From Geodermatophilus nigrescens (GTDB taxonomy: Bacteria > Actinomycetota > Actinomycetes > Mycobacteriales > Geodermatophilaceae), in NCBI RefSeq assembly GCF_900129495.1, contig NZ_FQVX01000003.1, forward strand, positions 868,001 to 932,000: 64,000 bases of DNA, given 5' to 3'. The notes under the pieces were generated by a model. It was given only the letters and a program-made list of their open reading frames with translations, did no database searches and was not told the DNA's origin. Below are positions 25,196-32,601 of this stretch, piece by piece (position 1 is the first letter of the stretch; each line of letters starts with the position of its first letter). The position numbers and the translations under genes were made by a program.

Positions 25196-25678
25196 CTACC
25201 AGGGTGTCCTCGCACGGCGCTCGACCGCCTCCATGACGCCCCGGAGGACGGGAGCGAGCACGGCGAGGTCGCGGTCGTAGACGCGCCCGTCGTCGACCTG
25301 TGCAGCGAACTCGCTGAGCAGTCCCAGCCAATCTCGCCGCGTCGGGATGCAGGGCACACGGACCTCCACGCGGCGCTCGACGACCTCGATCGCTGATCGT
25401 CCGGATGCCGCCGCGCGGCCCTGCTCCCAGGCTCGGCGTCGGCACCCGACTGAGCACCACTTTGGTAAGGGACCCCGGCACCCCGGCGTGATGGCGGCGC
25501 CGCACCACGCGCAAGACACCGCGGCCGCACGTCGTGCGGGGCCCTGAGCGATAGCGCCGGCCGGTGTTGGTGGGCCGGCAACCTGCTCGCTGTCGTGTCT
25601 TCGGAGCGCCTGCGCTCGTCGCCGCTTCTCGGTCTGCAGCCGACGATTGCGGTCGCTGTCGCCCTTCTCACCCGCCAT
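25196..25678 (-). CDS. Zinc-finger-like protein of the element
   Basis: 160 residues from ATG 25678 (the frame is open to 25723; the start is uncertain). A basic N-terminus (DRNRRLQTEKRRRAQALRR) precedes a four-cysteine finger, C56-x2-C59 (SCAWCGAAI) and C75-x3-C79 (KWCSVGCRRRAWEQ). The C-terminal half (RDLAVLAPVLRGVMEAVERR) is helical. Proteins with this SCAWCG...WCSxxCRRRAWEQ pattern are common on actinobacterial mobile elements, but I know no function for them. Nucleic-acid binding is an inference from the finger and charge. Confidence 0.62.
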   Translation of the reverse strand: MAGEKGDSDRNRRLQTEKRRRAQALRRHDSEQVAGPPTPAGAIAQGPARRAAAVSCAWCGAAITPGCRGPLPKWCSVGCRRRAWEQGRAAASGRSAIEVVERRVEVRVPCIPTRRDWLGLLSEFAAQVDDGRVYDRDLAVLAPVLRGVMEAVERRARTPW

Positions 25679-26106
25679 GCCTGCAGCGTCGGGGACGAAC
25701 CTCCGGAAAGCCGTCCGACGCATTGGCAGCCGCCGAGTGCATGAGGTGTGTCGCCTCCGAGTCTCGGCTTCTCCAGCTCTTGAATACTGGCGTTGGCTCG
25801 GCGTGAAGGACGTGGCGTTGACCCTGCCGCGGCGTCCGCAGGCGGTCGTCGGGCCGGACGTAGACGACGTGCACGGAGCGCTGTCGCATCACCAGGTGGG
25901 ACCGGCACCACGTCCGCCGGTGTCTGTCAGGGCGGCTTCGCGCTACACATGGCCACGGCAGCGCCCATTGTGCGGTCGGCCGGCGCTTTGACCAGCCGGC
26001 GACCGAGCCACTCGGACTGCCAACTGCGGTGTTTCCCGCCTGTGCCCGAGCACTGTCGGTGGTCTCCTTCATCCCCGCTCCCCCTCCAGCCGGAGAAGCC
26101 GAGGAC
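25679..26106. other. No convincing gene
   Basis: About 430 nt within the element. Open frames exist on both strands but none has coherent composition or a recognisable motif. Confidence 0.5.
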
Positions 26107-26289
26107 ATGGCTGATATCTGCCCCTTTCCGCAGAAGGAACGGCTGACCAAGCAGACGGCGCAGACGCGGGCGATGGTGCTCAACCGTCGCGCATACGACG
26201 GCCGGCAAGTACACGCCTACCGATGCCTCGCCGGCGGCCACCACCAAGTCGGACACCCACGGACGAGCCGTCGACGCAGGCGCTGGTAG
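26107..26289 (+). CDS. Small basic Cys-containing protein of the element
   Basis: 60 residues from ATG 26107 (gccgaggac upstream). The pattern MADICPFPQKERLTKQTAQT, then YRCLAGGHHQVGH resembles short actinobacterial proteins of mobile elements that start with a CP(F/Y) Cys and end with a CxxGxxH zinc-binding-like tail. Here the usual second Cys of the tail is a Gly-His pair, so a zinc site is incomplete. Function unknown. Confidence 0.5.
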   Translation: MADICPFPQKERLTKQTAQTRAMVLNRRAYDGRQVHAYRCLAGGHHQVGHPRTSRRRRRW

Positions 26290-26415
26290 CGACGCGTCCT
26301 CACCCTCAGGGCGGTAGTCACGCCGGCGGCCGTTCGCGCCACCGAGCGCTCGGTCGGACGGAGGCTGGCGACGGCGGAAACGCGCTCGGCCTTCGGCAGT
26401 GTGTGCGGGGCGTTG

Positions 26416-26838
26416 CTAGTGGCCGCTCCTTGACGACTGTCCCTGAAGGCGGCTTTCGACCAGCGCCTCGAAGGTTGCCTCCTCCAAGCGGATCAGGCGC
26501 ACATGAACCGGCTCGAAGAGCTCCTCGAGCCGGTCGCGACGCGCTTGCTCGGACCCCGACGCATCGTTGTTGAGCCAGTAGCTGCGGAACGAGGTGAAGT
26601 CGCGGAACGGGACGGTGGACATGATGCCGAGACGTCGCAACACGGCACGCAGCGCAAGAAGCGCGGTCTTGATGTCATCGTCGTCGAGCTGCAGGTCGCC
26701 TCTTGTGCCGTGGGCCTCAAGATTCTTGTGCACAAGCCCAGCAAGCGCGATGGCCACGCTGAGGTCGTCTCGACCCTCGAGCTCTCCGCGGCGCAGCGCC
26801 TCGGCCAACTCGATGTCGAAGCGTGCAACGGCGTCCAT
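26416..26838 (-). CDS. Hypothetical protein of the element
   Basis: 140 residues from ATG 26838. No family recognised with confidence. It is strongly helical and acidic (DIELAEALRRGELEGRDDLS; DDDDIKTALLALRAVLRRLG). A central motif PFRDFTSFRSYWLNNDASGS recurs, as I recall it, in actinobacterial proteins of unknown function. No signal peptide or membrane helix. It stands alone in its orientation, with ~330 nt without a gene upstream. Confidence 0.6.
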   Translation of the reverse strand: MDAVARFDIELAEALRRGELEGRDDLSVAIALAGLVHKNLEAHGTRGDLQLDDDDIKTALLALRAVLRRLGIMSTVPFRDFTSFRSYWLNNDASGSEQARRDRLEELFEPVHVRLIRLEEATFEALVESRLQGQSSRSGH

Positions 26839-27172
26839 GGATCAGCGCCAGGTGTTTCGACGCATTGGTTCCCAAAGGAGTCCCCGGCCTCATCGCAGTT
26901 GATCATGACAGCTGCCTTGATAGTGCCTCAGTCGTCATCGGCTTCAGTGATTACCAGCGGGACTGCGTTGTCGAGCAGCAACCTTCGCCGCCCGTCACCG
27001 CCGCGGTCGAGCTGCGCCCCTGCTTCCAGCTTTGCGGCCTGGTCTCCACGCCAGCACCGGAGAGTTGCGAATCGGTCCGTTACCTGGGTACGGGTGGACT
27101 ATTGGACCGGGACCCACCCCTTCTGGGGGAGGGGCGCTCAGGACGCATGGCGCGAGAGACGACACATCTTTC
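26839..27172. other. No convincing gene
   Basis: About 330 nt between a minus-strand and a plus-strand gene. It probably contains both promoters. No hairpin or repeat stands out. Confidence 0.5.
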
Positions 27173-27427
27173 ATGCCATACCCGTCGCGTCCTCAGCTCA
27201 CGGCACTGCCTGAGTTCGCCGGCACGGCGACCACGCGACCTGACCCGGACGTCCAGCGACGCGTCGAAGCTTTCATCGTCCAGCAGTACGCCGCTGGTCG
27301 ATCCCTACGTGAGCTCGCGGAGCTGACTGATCGCTCGTTCTCAGCGGTGCGCAACATCCTCAGCAGACACGGAGTGCGCCGGCGCGAAGCTGGGGCGGAG
27401 CCCCTCCGGCGCACCAGCTCGCTCTAG
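27173..27427 (+). CDS. Small helix-turn-helix protein of the element
   Basis: 84 residues from ATG 27173. Residues ~28-72 are a clear HTH: RRVEAFIVQQYAAGRSLREL, then AELTDRSFSAVRNILSRHGV with the pattern GRSLRELAxLTxRSxSAVRxxL typical of actinobacterial Helix-turn-helix/resolvase-like DNA-binding domains. No effector domain. It could be the element's repressor or a recombination directionality factor; no other candidate for either is seen. Confidence 0.72.
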   Translation: MPYPSRPQLTALPEFAGTATTRPDPDVQRRVEAFIVQQYAAGRSLRELAELTDRSFSAVRNILSRHGVRRREAGAEPLRRTSSL

Positions 27428-27487
27428 CGCGAGGATCACCCGGCGGGGCAAGGTGCCACTGAAGGGTGAAGTCCACCTGATCGGGCA

Positions 27488-27955
27488 GTGCCACGGGCGA
27501 GCAAACCTGCTCTGCTCTTCACTGTGCACATCCTGGCAGTCGCCACCCCAAGTGCCGGGGACGCGATCGCTGAGGTCGTGGGCTCGACTGACGTCGGAGG
27601 AGTCGGCCTAGCCGCAGCGCTCCTTATGGCCGTCTACGCCGTCATCCGCGTCGCTCCCCAGCTCCTGCGGGAGTGGAGCCTGCTTCGGTCGCGACTCAGC
27701 CGCGACCGGATCGCGGAGGACAACGCCAGGACCGCACGAGACTTGGCCAAGATTGTGAACACGATGGCCAGGCAAGCGGACCGGCCCGTGAGCGTCCCTG
27801 AGATGACGAAGCTCGTCGAGACGCTCCTTGCAGGAGCCGGCCTTACTCAGCCCACGATGGAAGCCGCCGGTGATGACGAGCCGGAGCCAGGTCCACCCGA
27901 GGACGAGGCACCTTCTACGCCCAAGCTGAGATCCGTCCGCAACACTCGCGCTTGA
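27488..27955 (+). CDS. Hypothetical membrane-anchored protein of the element
   Basis: 155 residues from GTG 27488. One transmembrane helix (VGLAAALLMAVYAVIRVAP, residues ~38-56) is followed by a cytosolic helical, coiled-coil-like region (LLREWSLLRSRLSRDRIAED) and an acidic Pro/Glu-rich tail. No family recognised. The gene follows the HTH gene by 60 nt. Confidence 0.55.
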   Translation: MPRASKPALLFTVHILAVATPSAGDAIAEVVGSTDVGGVGLAAALLMAVYAVIRVAPQLLREWSLLRSRLSRDRIAEDNARTARDLAKIVNTMARQADRPVSVPEMTKLVETLLAGAGLTQPTMEAAGDDEPEPGPPEDEAPSTPKLRSVRNTRA

Positions 27956-28183
27956 GCCTGCCCAACGCCATCTGTACCTGCGCCATCGGAGACGTAGACG
28001 GAGGGCACTAAGACGACGACCTTTCCGGGCACCCCTCTGGCGTCAGCTCGGGAGTGAACGGCAGGTGGATCGGCCAGTGCGATCCGCTGGGCGACGTCGA
28101 CGAGCAGATCGCCGGTGCTCATCTGCGTTGCATATCCACGCCAGCTCGGCGACCGCCTCGGATTTGACTGGTTGAGCGGGCGG

Positions 28184-28378
28184 TCACGTCGCCGATCGAC
28201 GCGCCAGCCATCGCAACCCGACTGCGTACTGCGCTCCGACGCCGCCTACCCACAACACCGTCCCCAGGACGCGCGCGGCCGGGGCGTCCCGGGTGGTTAA
28301 AGCCACGACAGCGAGGGACCATGCCGGGGCCCACGTCAGGACCCGCGACGTCGTCCGACGGTCCCAGTCCGTCAGCAT
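28184..28378 (-). CDS. Small membrane protein, coupled to the glycine-rich peptide gene
   Basis: 64 residues from ATG 28378. It has two hydrophobic stretches (WAPAWSLAVVALTT and VLGTVLWVGGVGAQYAVGL) with charged ends. The start codon lies inside the end of the upstream gene (stop at 28372-28374), so translation is coupled. No family recognised. Small membrane proteins placed this way often protect against a co-encoded peptide; that is only an analogy here. Confidence 0.5.
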   Translation of the reverse strand: MLTDWDRRTTSRVLTWAPAWSLAVVALTTRDAPAARVLGTVLWVGGVGAQYAVGLRWLARRSAT

Positions 28379-28617
28379 GACGACGCCGCCCCGGCTAGCC
28401 CCCCAGCCAGCCCCCCAGCGATCCCGCCGAGGACCGTGGCGCCTGCCTGGGCTGGCGGCGGCGCTCCGCTAGACAACTGCTTGCCGGCTGACGCACCGGC
28501 GAGGACGCCGGCACCTGCCCCTCCTGCGATGCCGGCCAGGCACTTGCCCCAGCGCTGCCACCGGCTGCCCTTCGGCTTCGGCTTCGGCTTGTTCTCCTTC
28601 TTCAACACGTCCGGCAT
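28372..28617 (-). CDS. Glycine-zipper small protein, bacteriocin-like composition
   Basis: 81 residues from ATG 28617. A Lys/Pro-rich N-terminus (KPKPKPKGSRWQRWGKC) is followed by ~55 residues of Gly/Ala repeats (GIAGGAGAGVLAGASAGK; VLGGIAGGLAGGLAGAA) and a terminal Cys81. With Cys26 it could close a disulfide around the glycine-rich part. Class II two-peptide bacteriocins share GxxxG helices and a WGKC-like entry, but no double-glycine leader or export gene is present. A simple glycine-zipper membrane protein is an equal alternative. Confidence 0.55.
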   Translation of the reverse strand: MPDVLKKENKPKPKPKGSRWQRWGKCLAGIAGGAGAGVLAGASAGKQLSSGAPPPAQAGATVLGGIAGGLAGGLAGAASSC

Positions 28618-28822
28618 CTCAGGGCCCTTCGTCCCGTGCTGCAGGCGGAGTCTCTATGACGACCCCAGGATCCACCGCGCGGGCGTCCCGCGCAGCGTCT
28701 TGTCTCCTGTCGACCGCCCTCGCCGGAGCCAGCATGAATCGCCGCGGGCGGACAGGCACGGGACGGCGTCCCTGTCCGCAGATAAGGGACGTCATCTCAC
28801 GGTCGGTGTCGCGCCTCGCGGC

Positions 28823-28828
28823 TAGCGT
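28823..28828 (+). promoter_or_regulatory. Putative -10 element, leaderless element gene
   Basis: TAGCGT, 7-nt spacer, then GTG 28836. It supports 28836 as the start of the HEPN-like gene. Confidence 0.45.
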
Positions 28829-28835
28829 CGGAATC

Positions 28836-29750
28836 GTGACTGAGTCACCCACCGAGGACGACCACGAGGACAGCGGCTTTGGCTTCGAGCTGTCCGAGGA
28901 GGACCGCCAACGACTTGCCGAGGCTCTTGCTCCGATGACCAAGGAACTCAGCGAGGCGCTCGGCGCGGCAGTCGCTCCCTTTGCCGCGCGCATCCGTGAG
29001 CAGTGGGCAGAGACCTTCTCCGGCTTGGACCTCCGCCCCCTGCTTCCTGCCTTCGAGTTTCCGCCGGAGTTGGTCGAGCGGCTCAGGCGATGGGCGGGGT
29101 ACCGGCCGTCGAATTGGCCGCCAGGCGTTGACGTGGACCGGATGACAACGGCGATCACGGTAGACGGCATCCCCTTGGTCTGGGCACCTCGCGAGGACGT
29201 GGTCGCCGACGTGCTGAACGCGACCGATTGGACTGCGCGCGTCGCGGTCCTGGTCGAGCACCAAGACGCCGTCATCGAGGACTGCCAGGCCGTGCTCGAC
29301 GAGGTGACCTCCCCGACCTACGAAGGCAAGGTGCTGCTCGCCCGTCAGGCGCTCAATGCCCTCAAGGCCGGCCATCCGCAACCGGCGCAAGCGCTCGCTG
29401 TTGTGGTGACGGAGTCCGCGGTGGCTAGAGCAATCCACCCGACCTACGACAGGGTCAAGAACAAGGTTCGCCTCGCGGACCTTGAAGACGTACACATCTA
29501 CGAGCTGCGCCTGCGGGCTGCGCTCGCCCCCTTACACCGCTTCTACACGGAGTGGACAGAAGGCAAAACACCTGGGGACATGCCGAAGGCGCTGAGTCGC
29601 CACGTCACGGTTCACTCGGCCGCGCCGGAGCACTTCACCGAAGCCAACGCCGTCCTCGCGGTGCTCACGGCCTCAACCGTTCTGCGCGCGTTGCAAGAGC
29701 TCGAAGAGGTCCGCATCGCCTGGAAGGACCCCACATGGCTTCCGAAGTAG
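28836..29750 (+). CDS. HEPN-like hypothetical protein of the element
   Basis: 304 residues from GTG 28836. The frame is open upstream to 28656, but the -10-like TAGCGT 7 nt before the GTG and the abrupt change to acidic, coding-like sequence favour 28836. The protein is all-helical. Its C-terminal region has SRHVTVHSAAPEHFTEANAV: Arg255-x4-His260 fits the R-x4-6-H motif of HEPN nucleases. Downstream FTEANAVLAVLTASTVLRAL is the usual closing helix pair. No N-terminal domain recognised. HEPN proteins act in toxin-antitoxin, abortive infection and RNA cleavage; the assignment is by motif only. Confidence 0.6.
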   Translation: MTESPTEDDHEDSGFGFELSEEDRQRLAEALAPMTKELSEALGAAVAPFAARIREQWAETFSGLDLRPLLPAFEFPPELVERLRRWAGYRPSNWPPGVDVDRMTTAITVDGIPLVWAPREDVVADVLNATDWTARVAVLVEHQDAVIEDCQAVLDEVTSPTYEGKVLLARQALNALKAGHPQPAQALAVVVTESAVARAIHPTYDRVKNKVRLADLEDVHIYELRLRAALAPLHRFYTEWTEGKTPGDMPKALSRHVTVHSAAPEHFTEANAVLAVLTASTVLRALQELEEVRIAWKDPTWLPK

Positions 29751-30040
29751 CTTTCGACGTCCCCATCTCCGTTCCGGTGCCCGCCGCTCGGCCGGCTCCC
29801 CTCGACCGGCTGCCGGGATCAAGCAACGACGACCCGTTCCTCCGTCTCACTGCTGGCTGGCTGGTCGGCCGCGCCGACAAGACGGCCACTGCCTACCGAC
29901 GCGACCTCAAGGCGTGGGCCAAGTGGTGCGCGCACATAGGCGGGCACCCGCTCGCGGTCGAGCGCCACACGTCGATGCCTTGGGTGCCTCACCTGACCGC
30001 GACACCGCAGCCGCGCATTGACGGACGACTGAACCGGTGA
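29735..30040 (+). pseudogene. Truncated tyrosine recombinase (N-terminal core-binding domain only)
   Basis: 101 residues from ATG 29735. LVGRADKTATAYRRDLKAWA, then WCAHIGGHPLAVER is the SAM-like DNA-binding N-domain of phage-type integrases. After PHLTATPQPRIDGRLNR the frame ends. The catalytic domain with its R-H-R-Y residues is absent. Both ends overlap neighbours: 16 nt with the HEPN-like gene, and a GTGA overlap with the next gene. This is a remnant of a second integrase, or a domain retained for another use. Confidence 0.7.
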
Positions 30041-30810
30041 GTAGTTCACCCCTGCTGCCTCCCGAGCAGCTCTTCGCACATATCGACGCATGGCTAGACC
30101 TGAGCGCGCAGCTGCCACCGACCACCGAGGACAGCAGCCCGCTTGCCGGTGATGCAAAGCGGAGCCCTGTTCACCGTGTCGACAACGCTGCCTGGTCAGC
30201 AATCACCTATTCGATCGACCACCTTGCGGCGGTCAAAGCGCTCGTCATCGATGCCGAGGTGCTACACCCGTTCGCGTCCTTCTCCCTGCTCCGTGCAGCA
30301 ATCGAGAACGCCGCTACCGCCGTGTGGTTACTCGCGCCTTCGGACCGCAAGACACGTCTCGAGCGACGGCTGCGGCTCGCATGGAACGAGGTCAGCGAGG
30401 TTGGGAAGGCAAGCGAATTGATCCCGACGGCGTTCGCCGGCATCCGCACGGCGGAGGAACGGAAGGACGAGGTCAAGAAGCTCGCCAAGACCCTCGACCT
30501 TGACCTAAGCCGGGTCTGCGGCACCTTCAGCTACGAGAAGATCGTCGAGGCCGCGGGTGGAGCGAGCAGACTTGGCGGACGAGAGGCCAAGGTGCACTGG
30601 CGGGTCTGTAGCGGGTTCGCGCACGGTCGAAGTTGGGCGATGCTCGGGATGCTGAATCGCCAGGAGCACCCGACCGCGGACGGCGATGTTGCAGCAGTTC
30701 AGCTGACGACGAGCGTTGAGCAAGTCGCCACGATGACCCACGTCCCCTTCTCCATGACGAACCATGCACTCCACCTATTCGAGCGTCGTCGACGTTCGCC
30801 ATACAGCTGA
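30037..30810 (+). CDS. HEPN-like hypothetical protein (DUF5677-like)
   Basis: 257 residues from GTG 30037, overlapping the previous frame by 4 nt. All-helical. The first signature is FSLLRAAIENAATAVWLL (residues ~82-99). The second, KVHWRVCSGFAHGRSWAM (~185-202), contains Arg189-x6-His196, fitting the R-x4-6-H rule of HEPN domains. The arrangement resembles DUF5677-type proteins frequent in actinobacteria. It could be an RNase-type defence or toxin component. No antitoxin gene (e.g. MNT nucleotidyltransferase) is recognised next to it. Confidence 0.6.
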   Translation: MSSSPLLPPEQLFAHIDAWLDLSAQLPPTTEDSSPLAGDAKRSPVHRVDNAAWSAITYSIDHLAAVKALVIDAEVLHPFASFSLLRAAIENAATAVWLLAPSDRKTRLERRLRLAWNEVSEVGKASELIPTAFAGIRTAEERKDEVKKLAKTLDLDLSRVCGTFSYEKIVEAAGGASRLGGREAKVHWRVCSGFAHGRSWAMLGMLNRQEHPTADGDVAAVQLTTSVEQVATMTHVPFSMTNHALHLFERRRRSPYS

Positions 30811-31262
30811 CGAGGCCCCGCGGGCGGTCTCGGCAAGTACCTATGGCGTAACGGTGAGCAGGTGAGCGCGGTGAGTCGCCCTGGTCTGGACGGGCCCAGT
30901 TACCGCTCCACTTCAGGTACGGGATCACTTCCGCCGTCGGCCGTGGCGTCCCCGGTGCCGGCCCCCCCGCCTCCATGCAGGTCGGTGCTCCGAACGGGGT
31001 GCCCTTGGGTGACCGCGTCCCTGAAGCCGCCTCTAAGCACATGCTCTAGGCGTGGAGTGCTCGTTTCCTAAGTCGGCCACTCAAGAACCGGCGACGACTT
31101 CATGGGAGCACTGGAGAAGCGCTACAGCTCACGTCCGACCTGAACCCGCAGTCTGTTGTCCACAGGCCTCAGCGCGTCCACAACTTCGCTCGGCACGACC
31201 AACGGGTCGTCCCCTCCCACTACACGGGTCACGACGACAGGGCTCGAGCGGGATGAGGACGA
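30811..31262. other. Non-coding stretch before the integrase
   Basis: About 450 nt without a convincing gene. It contains three closely spaced GTGAG motifs (30856-30895), likely chance, and probably the integrase promoter. No clear palindrome. Confidence 0.5.
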
Positions 31263-32396
31263 GTGGCAAGCGTTGCGAAGCGAACCGACGGCCAGTGGCG
31301 GGCGCGGTACCGGGACGCCGCCGGCCGCGAACACGCCCGTCACTTCCGTCGCAAGGTCGATGCGCAGCGCTGGCTGGACGGTGTCACCGCCGCCGTCGCG
31401 AGCGGCACCTACGTCGACCCACGTGCCGGACGCATCGCCGTGGGGGAGTGGGCCGGCCGGTGGCTGGAGGGCCAGGCCCAGCTCAAGCCCACGACGCGCG
31501 CCCGCTACCGAGGCATCCTCGACGGACACGTGCTCCCGCGCTGGGCCGACCGGCCGCTGACGACCCTCTCCCATGCCGAGATCCAGACCTGGGTGGCGGA
31601 GCAGCGTGCAGCCGGCATGGCAGCGGCCACCGTGCGCAAGCACTTCCGTGTGCTCAGCCTGGTCCTGGATCTCGCCGTCCGCGACGGCCGGCTGGCCCGC
31701 AATCCCTGCACCGGGGTCAACCTGCCCCGTGCCGAGCAGGCCCGGCGCCGCTACCTGACGCACGAGCAGGTGCACCTGCTGGCCGCCGAGACGGCCCGGC
31801 CGCGTCCCGGGACCCGCCTCCCGTTCCGCGAGCGAGCGGTCATGGACTCCTACCGGCTCGTCGTCCTGGTCCTGGCCTACTGCGGTCTCCGTTGGGGCGA
31901 GCTGGCCGCGCTGAAGGTCGACCGCGTGGACATGGCGCGACGGCGGCTCGAGGTCGTGGAGTCCGTCGTCGAGGTCGACGGCGTCCTGGTCTGGGGCGTG
32001 CCCAAGGGCTACGAGCGCCGGTCTGTCCCGGTCCCGGCGTTCCTACTGGAGGAGCTCCGGAGGCACCTGGAGGGCCGGGATCCCGACGAGCTGCTCTTCA
32101 CTGGTCTCCGGGGCGGGGGAGTGCTGCGCAACCGGATCTTCCGGCGCGCCGGCTTCGACCGAGCAGCGGAGGCGCTGGGGCTTGAGGGGCTTGTGCCGCA
32201 CGAGCTACGCCACACGGCCGCGAGCCTCGCCGTCTCCTCGGGCGCCAACGTCAAGGCCGTCCAGCGGATGCTCGGCCACGCCTCGGCCGCGCTGACCCTC
32301 GACACCTACACCGACCTGTTCGACGACGACCTCGACGCGGTGGCGCATCGGCTGGACGACGCGGCCCGGCACGTCCGGGCCGGTCTTGCGGACTAG
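31263..32396 (+). CDS. int: Tyrosine recombinase / phage-type integrase
   Basis: 377 residues from GTG 31263. The N-terminal AP2-like arm-binding domain (MASVAKRTDGQWRARYRDAA) is followed by a SAM-like core-binding domain (~57-150) and the catalytic domain (~165-365). Active-site residues: Arg in YCGLRWGELAAL, His/Arg in HELRHTAASLA, His in MLGHASAALTLD and Tyr in the following DTYT. All are present, so it should be active. It lies next to the tRNA-Arg attachment site; its last codons contain an arm-type TGCGGAC repeat. Confidence 0.93.
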   Translation: MASVAKRTDGQWRARYRDAAGREHARHFRRKVDAQRWLDGVTAAVASGTYVDPRAGRIAVGEWAGRWLEGQAQLKPTTRARYRGILDGHVLPRWADRPLTTLSHAEIQTWVAEQRAAGMAAATVRKHFRVLSLVLDLAVRDGRLARNPCTGVNLPRAEQARRRYLTHEQVHLLAAETARPRPGTRLPFRERAVMDSYRLVVLVLAYCGLRWGELAALKVDRVDMARRRLEVVESVVEVDGVLVWGVPKGYERRSVPVPAFLLEELRRHLEGRDPDELLFTGLRGGGVLRNRIFRRAGFDRAAEALGLEGLVPHELRHTAASLAVSSGANVKAVQRMLGHASAALTLDTYTDLFDDDLDAVAHRLDDAARHVRAGLAD

Positions 32397-32404
32397 ATGC
32401 GGAC
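32387..32404 (+). repeat. Arm-type integrase site candidates, right end
   Basis: TGCGGAC at 32387 and 32398, 11 bp apart, overlapping the integrase stop codon. Same heptamer and period as at 25083-25111. Confidence 0.6.
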
Positions 32405-32414
32405 CAGACGCCAG

Positions 32415-32446
32415 AACGGCCCGGACGGAAGACCGTCCGGGCCGTT
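32415..32446. terminator. Hairpin terminator carried by the element
   Basis: A 14-bp perfect stem with loop aaga, 18 nt after the integrase stop and 33 nt after the tRNA-Arg 3' end on the other strand, so it can serve both. Almost identical to the host hairpin at 24889-24926. Confidence 0.75.
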
Positions 32447-32477
32447 GCGACAAGCCGCTGACCTGCGGTTTCGAACT

Positions 32478-32523
32478 GTGCCCCCGGCAGGATTCGAACC
32501 TGCGCACCCGCCTCCGGAGGGCG
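32478..32523. repeat. Right attachment site (within tRNA-Arg)
   Basis: 46 bp identical to 24933-24978, covering the anticodon arm to the 3' end of the intact tRNA. Confidence 0.85.
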
Positions 32524-32550
32524 GTGCTCTATCCCCTGAGCTACGGGGGC
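32479..32550 (-). tRNA. tRNA-Arg (anticodon CCG)
   Basis: 72 nt that fold into a full cloverleaf: 7-bp acceptor stem (GCCCCCG with CGGGGGC), D arm GCTC/GAGC, anticodon stem CCGCC/GGCGG with loop CTCCGGA giving anticodon CCG, and T arm GCAGG/CCTGC with loop TTCGAAT. CCA is not encoded. The 3' half is supplied by the integrated element. argS lies 1.8 kb away. Confidence 0.95.
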
Positions 32551-32601
32551 CCGGGCAGGAGAGAAGTTACCAGCCGCCCCCGCCCGTCCCGACGGCGGGC
32601 G

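Larger units (their letters stand above)
24933..32523. mobile_element. Integrated element in tRNA-Arg(CCG), ~7.6 kb
   Basis: Bounded by a 46-bp exact direct repeat corresponding to the anticodon arm through the 3' end of tRNA-Arg(CCG). The intact tRNA is on the right. A tyrosine integrase is the gene nearest the right end. Cargo is mostly hypothetical, with more A/T and more irregular codon use than the flanks. No replication, transfer, capsid or terminase gene is recognised, so it is a small genomic island or a satellite rather than a complete prophage or ICE. Confidence 0.85.

Noticed and set aside
25668-26183. 171-codon minus-strand frame in the element
   Set aside because: No motif, irregular composition, and overlap with the start of the zinc-finger gene; treated as shadow.
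27847-28122. 91-codon minus-strand frame overlapping the end of the 27488 gene
   Set aside because: The first part looks coding, but the rest overlaps a more convincing gene and decays into low-complexity sequence; not enough to call.
30856-30895. Repeated GTGAG motifs before the integrase
   Set aside because: Irregular spacing and too short for a supported operator.
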